From: Plantago major
Lineage: Eukaryota > Streptophyta > Magnoliopsida > Lamiales > Plantaginaceae
DNA length: 64,000 nt
Reading direction: 5' to 3'
Assembly (NCBI GenBank): GCA_026545765.1
Contig: CM048841.1
Coordinates: 89,641,919-89,705,918 of the forward strand
In this document: positions 19,659 to 29,300 of the stretch, one piece after another
Layout of the letters: each line of letters opens with the position of its first letter
How positions within the stretch are numbered: the first letter of the stretch is position 1
The notes under the pieces: generated by a model
What the model saw: only the letters and a program-made list of their open reading frames with translations
Told to the model about the DNA's origin: nothing
Databases searched by the model: none
Program-made: the position numbers and the translations under genes

Positions 19659-19967
19659 CTATAGCCATAAGGCTCCAGCATCTTTAAGCATGTTCCTCAG
19701 TGACCCATTAAGCTGAAGATTCATGACTGTGTCTCTGGATCCGACGAACTTCCCTCCAATAAACACAGCTGGTACAGTGGGGCTGCAGCCTAGCTTGATT
19801 AGAGCCCACTCAATCTCTCTGCCTTTCGAGTCTTCATCTAGCTCGTGGATCATGGGGCTTACACCTTGTTCGTAGAAAAGTCTCTTGATAGCGTGGCACA
19901 TGCAGCAAGAACTCTTACTGAAGATCACCACTGTTTTCTGAGCTGAGAGTTTGGCTATCCGATCCAT
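19659..19967 (-). CDS. CC-type (ROXY) glutaredoxin, copy 4, CCMC active site; possible LTR-encoded N-terminal extension
   Basis: 102 residues from the conserved ATG (MDRIAKL): CCMC at 21-24, TVP loop, GG pair, LRNML, ALWL end. Private changes include Ala9, Thr12 and Arg78. The frame is open upstream to an ATG at 20,117, inside the solo LTR. Using it would add 50 residues, the first 17 from the LTR and the rest from the old 5' leader. The conserved internal ATG is the safer start because all sister copies begin there. The TATA box lies 430 bp upstream instead of about 100-140, because the LTR separates promoter from ORF. Confidence 0.9.
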   Translation of the reverse strand: MDRIAKLSAQKTVVIFSKSSCCMCHAIKRLFYEQGVSPMIHELDEDSKGREIEWALIKLGCSPTVPAVFIGGKFVGSRDTVMNLQLNGSLRNMLKDAGALWL

Positions 19968-20066
19968 TGTCAACGTTTGAACGATTGAAACAGTTAAAAC
20001 AAGAATATCGATTGGGAGTGTTAGAGAAGGATTGAAAGTTTGAGAGAACTTTATAGTTGACTTGGT

Positions 20067-20362
20067 TGTTAGTGTTTTGGGATATTTGAGGCTCGGGCGC
20101 GCGTGTGGCCCTGCCATGTGCACCTACTTAATAATTAGTTTACACATCATTAATGCACTTTCATAAATAAACTAAACTTTCCACACTTACTTTTTCCATG
20201 TGGTACAAAATGCATTAGTTTATTTATTACTTCACAATTTTCATATGGGACAAGAAGTAATAGTTTATATTACTTCACACTTACCAAAGATCATCATTCA
20301 TTTTCAATGTGGGACATTGAATACCCATCCCTTCCATAATTCATTCTTGGAAATCTCCCACA
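20067..20362. mobile_element. Solo LTR between TATA box and ATG of glutaredoxin copy 4
   Basis: A 296-bp insertion starting TGTTAGTG and ending TCCCACA, flanked by TTGGT (20,062-20,066) and TTGGC (20,363-20,367), a 5-bp target duplication with one change. Removing it restores the CTTGG-TTTGTGAAG leader seen in sister copies. No internal genes, so it is a solo LTR or a complete short LTR-like element. Element family unknown. Confidence 0.8.
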
Positions 20363-20394
20363 TTGGCTTGTGAAGGTAAGGATTCATGGAACTA

Positions 20395-20402
20395 TATTTA
20401 TA
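20395..20402 (-). promoter_or_regulatory. TATA box of glutaredoxin copy 4, displaced by the LTR
   Basis: TATAAATA on the - strand in the conserved context (CATGGAACTATATTTATAG on +). Transcripts starting here would read through the solo LTR and carry an about 400-nt leader with several upstream ATGs. Confidence 0.7.
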
Positions 20403-20737
20403 GAGGAATTTTTGAATTGTTTAACAAAAAGATTGAAAGGGTCGGTGAGAAATAAAAAGTGAAGGTTCTTTTAGATATTTGGATGGATGCTAAATCTCAA
20501 TCATCCTCTACTTTGAAATGATTTTTGTGCCTTATTCTTGAAATCATAGGTTATAATTGTGCTAGAATATGATTAGATCATAAATCTGGATAATTATCAG
20601 TGACAGTGTGAAACTGGCCTACATTTATGAATGGAATCACACACATAAAAGCCTAACAATATATAATTTACATGAAGAACAGAACCTATATGTCTGTGTC
20701 ACTGTGTGCATCTCCTACTCCTGTGAATATGATGCTT

Positions 20738-20816
20738 GTTGCCTTTTCATCCAAACCAAATGTCGCATTTTCAGAATTTACATATAATCCACTCATGTGA
20801 TATTCGGGACCGAGGA
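20738..20816. mobile_element. Decayed copy of the Stowaway-like MITE, upstream of copy 4
   Basis: CATCCAAACCAAATGTCGCA, then ACATATAATCCACTCATGTG, then GGGACCGAGG correspond to the MITE at 17,951-18,050, with an internal deletion and a lost terminal repeat. Position in the flank is identical. Confidence 0.65.
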
Positions 20817-20940
20817 AGTTTATAGATTGGTATGAAATGTCAACTTTGATATCATGCAAAAATGATTGATAAGAATCTGATAAAGTTTGACATGGAGAAG
20901 ATGCTGGCACACTTGCTTCAAAGTTTTGCATTTGCAGGTC

Positions 20941-22462
20941 GGATGAAATCTTGAATAGTCAATACACTGCAGGATGCCATTTAAGAAAATAAAGATAGAT
21001 AATCAGGAAAAAGAACACGTTCTAATTTCTCACACTACTCATCTGATTAACATATAATATAGTTTAATCTCAAAATAGAGAGTAGAACAATAGCACAATG
21101 TCTGAATAATTATGAGTCGAGAGTATGTTGCTCGAAGAATAACAACTAAAAAGGATAAAGTTAGTGATGCAGCGTACGTGGCTGGGAAGAATTCTTTATC
21201 AAAATTCGTTGATTACGCAGAATACCGAAAATTGATAGATTTTGAGGAAACCATTTCATTAATCAATCAAAACTGGCAAACAAAAACGTCTAAGAATGCT
21301 TAAATACTGAAAACCTAACTTGCTGGAAAGGAAACCTAATACAAAACGAATTCTAACAACTATTAAAAATTACAAAAAGTGCCCAAAACTTATAAAAATA
21401 CGATTTTAACCCTCCAGACGATCTCCGATGGCCGAAATCTATCGTACATCATGGCAATGTGATGAATTTGACTCAGAACAACGTTTCTGCATGGAAAACA
21501 CTAAGCTTTTGCCGAAATCTGACACTTTCGCAGCAACTTCGGATGCGCCATTTTTCTGCATATAAACCTCCTCGAATTGCACCGCATCAGTTAGGCTGTG
21601 GTGAAAGATGGAAATACTAAGAAGTTTCTATGTTTTAAGAGATACTGAGAAGTCCTTATGTTTTGAGGGCATGAGTATCGATTATCTAGTTAGCAGGTCT
21701 ATTGATGCAGATATGAATTTGGCATCCGATGATCCTGACAAAAGGAGAAGTGCTGCCGGATATTTGTTTACTAAGGGTGGTACATCGTTTCTTGGGTTTA
21801 TAGGAGACCGTTGCTTTCCAATCGTTATCCCCAATTCCCCATGAGAACCGTTGCTTATTTCATAACACTATGATGATCGATTGATGGATAACTTAGGATC
21901 ATCACGTCCTGATACGTTTTCTATAGTATGCGTCATTATCCATGAAATTGTTGCTGTACATATGTTGGGATTCCCAGTATGTACTCACTTCCCAGAGTAG
22001 AGGCTGTTAAGTTTGGCTTCTGATTTTCATAATATGCCTTTTAGAAGGATCAGGTTTGCAAATGTGAGTCAAGTTTAGGAAAATTGTCGAATCTCATGAG
22101 GGATGTATAAGAATGATCTCATCCGAGTTCTGAATTGCCAAACCTTGCCTGGTTACAAATGATTTTATTAGTATATGCTGTTTTGCATGAACAATGTTGA
22201 GTAGAGCTTATATATACTGTTTCTCGTGCTCTTATCGGCTTAATAGTAATTAAGCCCGAACAAAGCTACTGTTACTATTTAAATACGAAAAGAAGAAAGG
22301 CTGATATCTGCGTAATTGTTTATACAATATAGTTGAAGCATCACCATATTACAAAAAATAGTGTGCAACATGGCTCGGTATACACTTCCCCTAGGAAAAG
22401 AGGAAGAAAACTAGTCATAATTTAGGCCAAGCGTCTATAAGCATGTTCCTAGTAGGCTAATA
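20941..22462. other. Spacer between glutaredoxin copies 4 and 5, with transposon debris
   Basis: The first about 190 bp matches 13,260-13,430 of the copy 1 unit. Then comes unassigned AT-rich DNA including a 63-codon open frame at 21,112-21,303 that I do not recognise, then a copia remnant. From about 21,880 the type-Y 3' flank resumes. At 22,432-22,450 a short block (GCGTCTATAAGCATGTTCCT) repeats sequence that lies inside copy 5's 3' end. Confidence 0.55.
21608..21844 (+). pseudogene. Ty1/copia RNase H fragment
   Basis: The open frame contains DADMNLASDDPDKRRSAAGY followed by LFTKGGTSF. This matches the start of the copia RNase H domain, usually D-x-D..GD.DKRKSTTGYVFTLGG. Only about 35-40 residues of the domain remain, with no protease, integrase or RT around it, so it is a relic. 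Confidence 0.65.
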
Positions 22463-22771
22463 CTATAGCCACAAGGCTCCAGCGTCTATAAGCATGCTCC
22501 TCAGTGAACCATTGAGCTGAAGATTCATGACTTCGTCTGTGGATCCAACAAATTTCCCTCCAATAAACACGGCTGGTACAGTGGGGCTGCAACCTAGCTT
22601 GATTAAAGCCCACTCAATCTCTCTGCCTCTTGAGTCTTCGTCAAGCTCATGTATCATGGGGCTTACGCCTTGCTCGTAGAAAAGTCTCTTGATAGCATGG
22701 CACATGCAACATGAACTCTTGCTGAAGATCACCACCGCTTTCTGAGACGACAGTTTAGCTATGCGATCCAT
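22463..22771 (-). CDS. CC-type (ROXY) glutaredoxin, copy 5, CCMC active site
   Basis: 102 residues, one exon. CCMC at 21-24, TVP loop, GG pair, ALWL end. Private changes are Glu80 (TDEVM), Ser92 and Ile95, so the C-terminal helix reads [13 protein letters not shown]. The longer open frame upstream begins at TTG with no in-frame ATG, so MDRIAK is the start. By its upstream flank this is the sister of copy 2, although its active site is CCMC. The flank, promoter and TATA box are intact. Confidence 0.92.
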   Translation of the reverse strand: MDRIAKLSSQKAVVIFSKSSCCMCHAIKRLFYEQGVSPMIHELDEDSRGREIEWALIKLGCSPTVPAVFIGGKFVGSTDEVMNLQLNGSLRSMLIDAGALWL

Positions 22772-22912
22772 TGACAAATTAAGTTGTAGCTTTAGATATG
22801 TTCTGCAGGTGCGTTGAAACGAATCAAACAGTTTGAACAAAGGCCGACTGGGAGTGTTAGGGGAAGGATTGAAACTTGACTTGGATTGTGAAGATAAGGA
22901 TTCCAGAAACTG

Positions 22913-22920
22913 TATTTATA
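22913..22920 (-). promoter_or_regulatory. TATA box of glutaredoxin copy 5
   Basis: TATAAATA on the - strand about 140 bp above the ATG, with the shared GGTTCTTTCAGATATTTGG block beyond it. Confidence 0.75.
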
Positions 22921-22929
22921 GAGGAAAGT

Positions 22930-23504
22930 TTGAATTGTTAAATTGAAAAGAAGAAAAGGTTCTTTCAGATATTTGGAAAGATGCTAAAACTCAATTATCC
23001 TCTAGCTTGAAATGACCTTTGTGTTTCTTCAAAACATATATTCTAATGTGGCTGGAATCTGATCAGTCATACATAAAGTGGATGGAATCACATACCGCCC
23101 GACAGGGAAGAAGAACAACTTCGGGTGCATCTTTCGTATCATGTGGATATAATTCGTGCTACGTGCTATGTTGTGTGAGATTGGCATGGAATGTCAACTT
23201 TGACAATTGGAGAAAGTGATGAGAATCTGTTGATTGATTTTTTGACATGGAAGAGATGCTGGCTGGCAAAAGCTTGCATCAGTTATGGAGAAATGGATTT
23301 GTTTGAACATGATCCTGCAAAATCTTGAAGAATAAACTGACAAACAGTGAATTTAAGATATTGAAGTTAGGTATTGGGAGTTTGGATTGGTTCTATATAT
23401 TCCCAAATCCCAACTTCCAAGTCTGATGTGGCTTAAAATCATATGAAGGAATTAACTAAGAAAGAAGGATCTTTTTAGGAGATCAGGGAAACAAATCAAA
23501 TATA
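22930..23504. other. Promoter flank of copy 5 and unassigned spacer
   Basis: To about 23,310 this is the type-Y upstream flank (ATCATGTGGATATAATTCGT, CATGGAAGAGATGCTGG). At about 23,360-23,430 an imperfect palindrome pairs GAAGTTAGGTATTGGGA with TCCCAAATCCCAACTTC. No gene. Confidence 0.5.
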
Positions 23505-24005
23505 TTTTTTTGAGATAAAAGATAATATATTAATAAACCAACTTCAAGATACATCAGCAATGTCATCAGGCAAAGTAGAAAACCCATCACTGTCAACTTC
23601 TATATCTTTAGCTAAGAAGTGAGCTAGGCCATTACCACTTCTCCTAACAAATTGAAATGAAACAGAACTGGATAAAGAAACTAAAGCTCTAATATCATCA
23701 ACAATGACACCCACAGAAGCAAGCGAAGGACCAGTCCAGAATCATTAATCTGAGATATAATACTTTGACAATCACCCTCGAAAACGACGTTTTGCAACTG
23801 ACAATCCCGCGCCATTTGAACAGCAACTCGAGCAGCCATACATTCTGCAATTTCCGGTGACTGAACACGGCAAAATCTCCTTCGTTTCCAAGCTATAATT
23901 TGACCAGCACTATCCCTCATTACAATACCAATACCAGCACCATGATGTCTACTTGAAAAGGACGCATCAAAATTAATCTTGACAAAACCCGTACGCGGAG
24001 GTACC
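23505..24005 (-). pseudogene. LINE ORF2 C-terminus (RNase H domain), frameshifted, 3' end fragment
   Basis: On the - strand the frame reads GFVKINFDASFSS, AGIGIVMRDSAGQ, EIAECMAARVAV and VVFEGDCQSI, the Asp/Glu/Asp core of the RNase H-like domain at the end of plant LINE polyproteins. Near 23,725-23,735 the frame shifts, and the remaining part (VRRSGNGLAHFLAKD) continues in another frame to a TGA at 23,544-23,546. The 3' tail TTTTATCTCAAAAAAA (about 23,505) looks like a LINE poly-A end. The upstream part of the same ORF lies 18 kb away at 42,139-42,371, on the far side of the nested LTR elements. Confidence 0.82.
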
Positions 24006-24261
24006 TGTTAGGATCCTGGATAGATATGGCTATCAGTTAAACAATCAACCCAAAATCTCTTATGCACGGTATAAGGCTTGGAACATCAGGCTAGGTATTC
24101 TACTAGATAAACTCTAGATCTATACAATCACAATGCTAAAGAGCACAGGCAACCTATATCTCTAGACGGAGTAGATCAGCCAGCACACAAAAATACATGG
24201 CTACCTATCCACGAAACTTCCTGCAACCAAAGAGACATCTAATCTCTAAGGTTAACCTAGG
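24006..24261 (-). repeat. Element A 3' LTR, terminal part (split from the rest by element B)
   Basis: TGTTAGGATCCTGGATAG through CTCTAAGGTTAACCTAGG matches bases 1-246 of the intact LTR at 41,535-42,133 (shared CTTATGCACGGTATAAGGCT, TATTCTACTAGATAAACTCT). The match stops where element B begins. Confidence 0.85.
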
Positions 24262-25115
24262 TGTTGTTACGGACATGTGTCCAATCCGTTAAGGGTGCCA
24301 TAGAGCGTGTCCTAAAGCGCATCACGGCTTAATTAGCCAATTCAGTACTGGTCCGACCTCACATGGTCCGGCCAAAGTGAATCAACCAGTACGCTAAAGT
24401 CACTACACCCTCATAGCTAGTCCGAGCTAGCTGGGAAAAGGACTTCTAAACCTGGCTACGTCAGTACAGAGATGCCAAACGGACCGGACGAGAGAATCTC
24501 GGACGCTACCATCACATCAAGACCAAACGTATAACAGAACTACTGAGATACTTCCGTGAGACTCTTGGCTCGGACATCCAGAGTTACCCAAGGGCAGATC
24601 AACCAAGCAGACAGATCTGTCCGAGGGACCAACACGGACCCAACAGGCGGAACAGTACTCAAGTAGGGAAAAGGTCCAAACTACCCTCCCAGGCCCATTG
24701 ATTAGTATTGGATTACTGTTCACTAATGGGCCATGGGCCAAAGGTAGCATTGGTGCCCAAATCTGAAACGTACACTTGGCATCATCTTGTGAGCCACCTC
24801 ATAAGCATAAGATAACTATAAATATAGTACAAGGTCCAAGACCTTAAGGTAAGCAAGATCAAGGGAAGAATCCCCAAGTATTATCATAATCCCTCATAAC
24901 TATTACATTGAGAGCTTCCAACTCTCTCTTGAGTAAAGTCTCTTACCGGATTGACATAGGCAATCCGGGTAACCCATTCTAACCCCCCCACTTAGTCCTT
25001 TCAGGTACGCAAGCTCGGACAAGTACTACGTCGGACCTCAAGTCGGAGGCGGGCCTTAGACTAGGTTATTTGTAATAGTTTAGTTAGTTAGTGTTAGAGG
25101 TTTTACCCCTCAACA
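24262..25115 (+). repeat. Element B 5' LTR (854 bp)
   Basis: Starts TGTTGTTACGG and ends CCCCTCAACA, directly before the primer-binding site. A TATAAATA box lies at 24,817-24,824, a good U3 promoter. The LTR is rich in TCCGAG/CGGAC motifs that recur through the whole element. Confidence 0.85.
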
Positions 25116-25118
25116 TTT

Positions 25119-25134
25119 TGGCGCCATCTGTGGG
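25119..25134 (+). other. Primer-binding site of element B
   Basis: TGGCGCCATCTGTGGG directly follows the LTR end with a 3-base spacer. TGGCGCC(n)TGTGGG sites of this kind are usual for plant Tat elements. The matching tRNA was not determined. Confidence 0.75.
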
Positions 25135-25172
25135 AATCTTTACAAGAAGTTTTCGTGTTTAGAATTAAGCTG

Positions 25173-26373
25173 ATGGCAAGAACAAGACAAACAGCGCGGG
25201 CTGGTGCTGCTGGAGTAGGGACTCCACCACCGCGCCCACGAGGACGTCCGCCCACCCGGGGGCCTTGAGTCAGCTAATCGGAAGGAGATATCCGAGTGAG
25301 GGATGCACGTCCTCGGATGAAGGGTCGTCTGAGCTTCACCGTGAAGCTCAAGCCTGCAGAATGACGATTCACTATGCCCGATGGTCGACCGTCGCACTAG
25401 TGATCTCGGACTAAGCGAGACGCAGTTCGATAGGTTGCTCACAATCATTCAAGGCTGCCTGGGGTCTAACAATTCTCCTCCTCAACACGCCACTCCGCCA
25501 GTGGTCACTCCTCCTCAGGCAGAGCCTGCATTATCAAGGAACAAGCAACGCCCGATCCAAGAGAGGCTGGGAAACCAGTCACCTTAGGAGGATTTGCGGA
25601 ACCTTCTTGACCGACGGGCGTCAGCCTCTCACGCTCGAGGTGAAGGAAGCCCAAACGGAAGGAGAGAGTATCAAGAAGGTGATAATAGACACCCAGGAGC
25701 TCCGCGACAAGCACCTCCTAGAAACAGAGATCAGGTGGCAGAAACTGTTCCAGCGGTCCGGATAGAAGAACTCCCTGCGGATGTAGCTGTGCATCCGAGG
25801 ACAGGAGAAATCATGACCGCCGACGAAATCTATGCTCAACAGAAGGCTTTGGAGGCCCAGATTCTGAATCTCGGACGCCTGGTAAAAGACCACGAGTAGA
25901 TAACCACTAGTGCACCAAATCCCTTGTGTGATGAAATCATGAGAGAAAAGGAAAGGAACAGAAACTCGGATCAAGCAATCCCGAGCTTGGAGTACTATTA
26001 CGGGGATGCTTGTCCTGTTGGACACCTGACAAGGTACAACAGCAAGATGGATTCCAAGGGAATGAGCGACAATACAAAAGCTCTCACGTTCTCATCTACT
26101 CTCTTCGGAACGGCTATGGATTGGTACACTGCTCTACCGAACAAGTCGATAAAGTCATATGCAGACCTTTCTTCAAAGTTCTTGGCGCGATTTGGAAAGG
26201 CAAAGAGGAGAAAGCGAACCGTAGAGCACCTAGCAGAAGTTATACAGCGGGAGCAAGAGGATCTTAGGACCTTCTTAGATCGCTTTCACGCGGAAGTTCT
26301 TCGAGATGAGCCGCATACAAGATTAAGGGTCCGTCACACCACGCTAATACTTTCAACTCAGAGCTCCGCATAA
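25173..26373 (+). pseudogene. Element B gag, broken
   Basis: An ATG at 25,173 opens MARTRQTARAG and stops at a TGA about 30 codons on. Gag sequence continues in another frame from 25,381, with in-frame TAG stops at 25,585 and 25,897. The conserved retrotransposon gag segment is at 25,924-26,373 (MDWYTALP, SYADLSSKFLARF). A further frame change near 26,340-26,390 leads into the zinc-knuckle/pol frame. It would encode the capsid-like protein. Confidence 0.8.
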
Positions 26374-26390
26374 AACTATCTATTCAGGAG

Positions 26391-29300
26391 GTGAGGAGTG
26401 AGAAGCATTTAGATGACATCTGTGAAGAAGTGATGTACGGAGAGGAGTATCGGAGGAATGTTCCAGTAAGAGCTGGTTCCAAGAAAGGAAAGGATCCGGT
26501 GAAGCAAGAGCCACGCCCGGGGAAGTTTGACTCGAAAAAGGATCACAGGGAGAGAGGCTTCCACAGGGAGAGAAGTCCGCCGAGGAGATATGCGGATTAT
26601 ACCCGTCTCAACAGACCAAGATCCGACATCTTGGCGACTATCATCGAGAAAAAGCTGGACGTTCAATGGCCCAAGCCCTCTCACAACAACCGGAAGAGTA
26701 GGGATGCAAAGGGGTATTGCAAGTTCCACAAGTGCCGTGGTCACGAGACTGATGACTGTATCCAACTAAAAACAGAGGTTGAACACTTGGTACGAGAAGC
26801 CAAGCTCAAGGAGCACATCTACATGGATGAACCCTCTAGGCACGATAGAGCGGAGCGAAGAAGGGAGGATAATGCTACAGAACTACCTCCCCGTCCGCTA
26901 TCTTTGCCACCTCCGCCAGCTCACTGTCCGCCTCGCACGGATAGACATCCGTATAGACACTGCGATGGTATGGATATGGAGAACCCTCCCTACAACGGAG
27001 TAATCAACACCATTGCGGGCGGGCCATCAGGAGGTGACAGTAGGAACGCAAGAGAGCGGACATCACAAAATCTTCGGAACAACGATAGAGCGTACGCTGC
27101 TCCAGCGATTCAGGGTACAAACGCTATATTTTTCGATGATAGTGAGATTCCTCTTCCTACGGAAGGAGGAGAGGACATTGATGATCCAGATGTTCCACTA
27201 GTGATTTCCTTGACCATCGCAACTTATCAAGTGAACAAGATTTTGGTAGACACCGGGAGTTCCTCGAATATCATTTCCAAAAGAACACTGGACCAGATGG
27301 CCTTAGGGAGAATCCAATATGAAAGGGTCCACACCTCTATACTGGGATTTGGAGGGGGAACAGTTCGACCCCTGGGAAGTGTTATGTTGCATGTTTCGCT
27401 CGGTACTTTCCCGGAAAGAGTTACTCAGTTGGTCCGATTTGTAGTGGTGGATCGTACTTTCGACTACAACGCCATCTTTGGGTGCCCGGGACTTAATCAA
27501 TTCCGAGCTATCCCCTCCACTCTCCATAACAGAATGAAGTTTCCAACTCCCTTTGGAGTCGGAGAAGAGGTGGGAAACGTCCGAGAAGCCTGGGAATGTT
27601 ACATAATGTCCACAAGAAGAGCATCCGCCCACGTGCTGGCGACCACCCTGACCCCTGGTCCGTCAGCGATTCTTCCAGCTAAAAAGGAGGAACCGCAGAT
27701 CGGAGTGGGGAGCCAGAAGGAGAAGTTTCCTAGAACATTGCGAATTGAGCCTCACGAGACTCTCAAGGAAATCGAGATTGTTGCTGGAAACCCGGATAAG
27801 AAAACAAGAATTGGGACCGAGATGACTGCAGAGGTAGAATTGAAGCTCATCGCTTGTCTCCGTGAAAACAACGATGTGTTTGCCTGGAGTACCGATGACT
27901 TGAAGGGGATTGACCCGAGGATCACTGTTCACCGTCTGAACATGGATCCCTCGATCAAGTACATCCGACAGAAAAGGAAAGATTTGGGTCCGGTCAAGGA
28001 TGCCATCATATCCGCTGAAGTGGAGCGACTCCTGAAAGCAGGGCACATTGAAGAAGTCAGTTATTCTGACTGGGTGTGCAACGTAGTCCTGGTAGAGAAG
28101 TCACCGGGCAAATGGCGGATGTGCAACAACTTCACTAGGTTGAACAAGTTCTGCCCAAAGGATCCGTATCCTTTGCCGCGGATAGATCAGTTGGTTGACT
28201 CCACGTCCGGATGTGCATTGTTGAGTTTCATGGATGCATACCAAGGTTTTTACCAAATCCGGATGGCCAAAGAAGACATCAAGAAAACAGCTTTCTTTGC
28301 TGCCGGGGGTGTATATTGCTTCAAGGTAATGCCCTTCGGATTGAAAAACGCGGGAGCCACTTACCAGCGCCTTGTGAATCAGATGTTCAAGGACGAGATT
28401 GGGAAAACCATGGAAGTGTATGTGGATGACATGCTCGTCAAGAGCAAAACTGAAGAGCAACATGTGCACCATTTGAACAAGTGCTTCGCTATCCTTAGGA
28501 AGTACGGAATGAAATTGAATCCCGAGAAATGTACGTTTGGAGTAAAAGGAGGGAAGTTCCTCGGGTACATGGTTACTGAGAGAGGGATAAGCACGAACCC
28601 AGAAAAGATTAAGGCAATCCTAGATCTGCCGCAACCAAAAACCCTCAATGAGGTACAACAACTCATAGGACGTCTGATGTCCTTAAGTCGTTTCATTTCA
28701 CGATCCGCGGAGAAAAATCTCCCATTCTTCAAAATCCTCCGGAAAGGAGAGAGCTTTGAGTGGACTGCGGAATGTTCTGGGGCTTTCGAGAAATTGAAAG
28801 CGTACCTCCATTCCCCTCCACTGCTCTCCAAACCCGTCGAGGGAGAACCACTCTACCTCTACCTAGCTATCACGGAAGAGGCAATGAGTTCAGTGTTAGT
28901 ACGAATTCAAGCTAACGATCACCTCCCAATCTACTAAATTAGCAAAGCCCTCGCTGGGGCGGAGACGAGATACGTGAAGATTGAGAAACTTGCATATGCT
29001 TTGGTTTACACCGCAAGACGGTTAAAACCATACTTCAAGTCTCATAAAGTTGAGGTACTAACTGCGGAACCTTTGAAACAGGTTCTGGGAAAGCCCGACC
29101 AGTCTGGACGACTCTCTAAGTGGGCGATCGAGCTGAGTGAATACGACATTTGCTATCAGGCTCCGTCAGCCAAGAAAGCTCAAGTCCTCGCTGATTTCTT
29201 AGCGGAATATCCTGAAGCGGATTCAGAGAAGGGCCCAGACACGAGCATTGAATGTTTACTCACTGGCGAGTTGGCGAAGCAGTTCCGCTGATTCAACCCA

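Larger units (their letters stand above)
18249..20940. repeat. Segmental tandem duplication, right copy (carries glutaredoxin copy 4)
   Basis: Second copy of the block at 15,745-18,248. It begins with a type-Y upstream flank (18,255-18,850) that has no glutaredoxin gene of its own on its left, as expected if the duplicated unit was cut between a gene and its promoter. It also carries the solo LTR at 20,067-20,362, which the left copy lacks. Borders approximate. Confidence 0.72.

Noticed and set aside
19968-20123. Starting glutaredoxin copy 4 at 20,123
   Set aside because: That codon is GTG; the first real ATG of the extended frame is at 20,117. The conserved ATG at 19,967 is favoured by the sister copies.
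21112-21303. 63-codon open frame as a gene
   Set aside because: No recognisable domain, no promoter; it lies in duplicated flank and transposon debris between glutaredoxin copies.
22772-22840. N-terminal extension of glutaredoxin copy 5
   Set aside because: The extended frame begins at TTG and has no upstream in-frame ATG.
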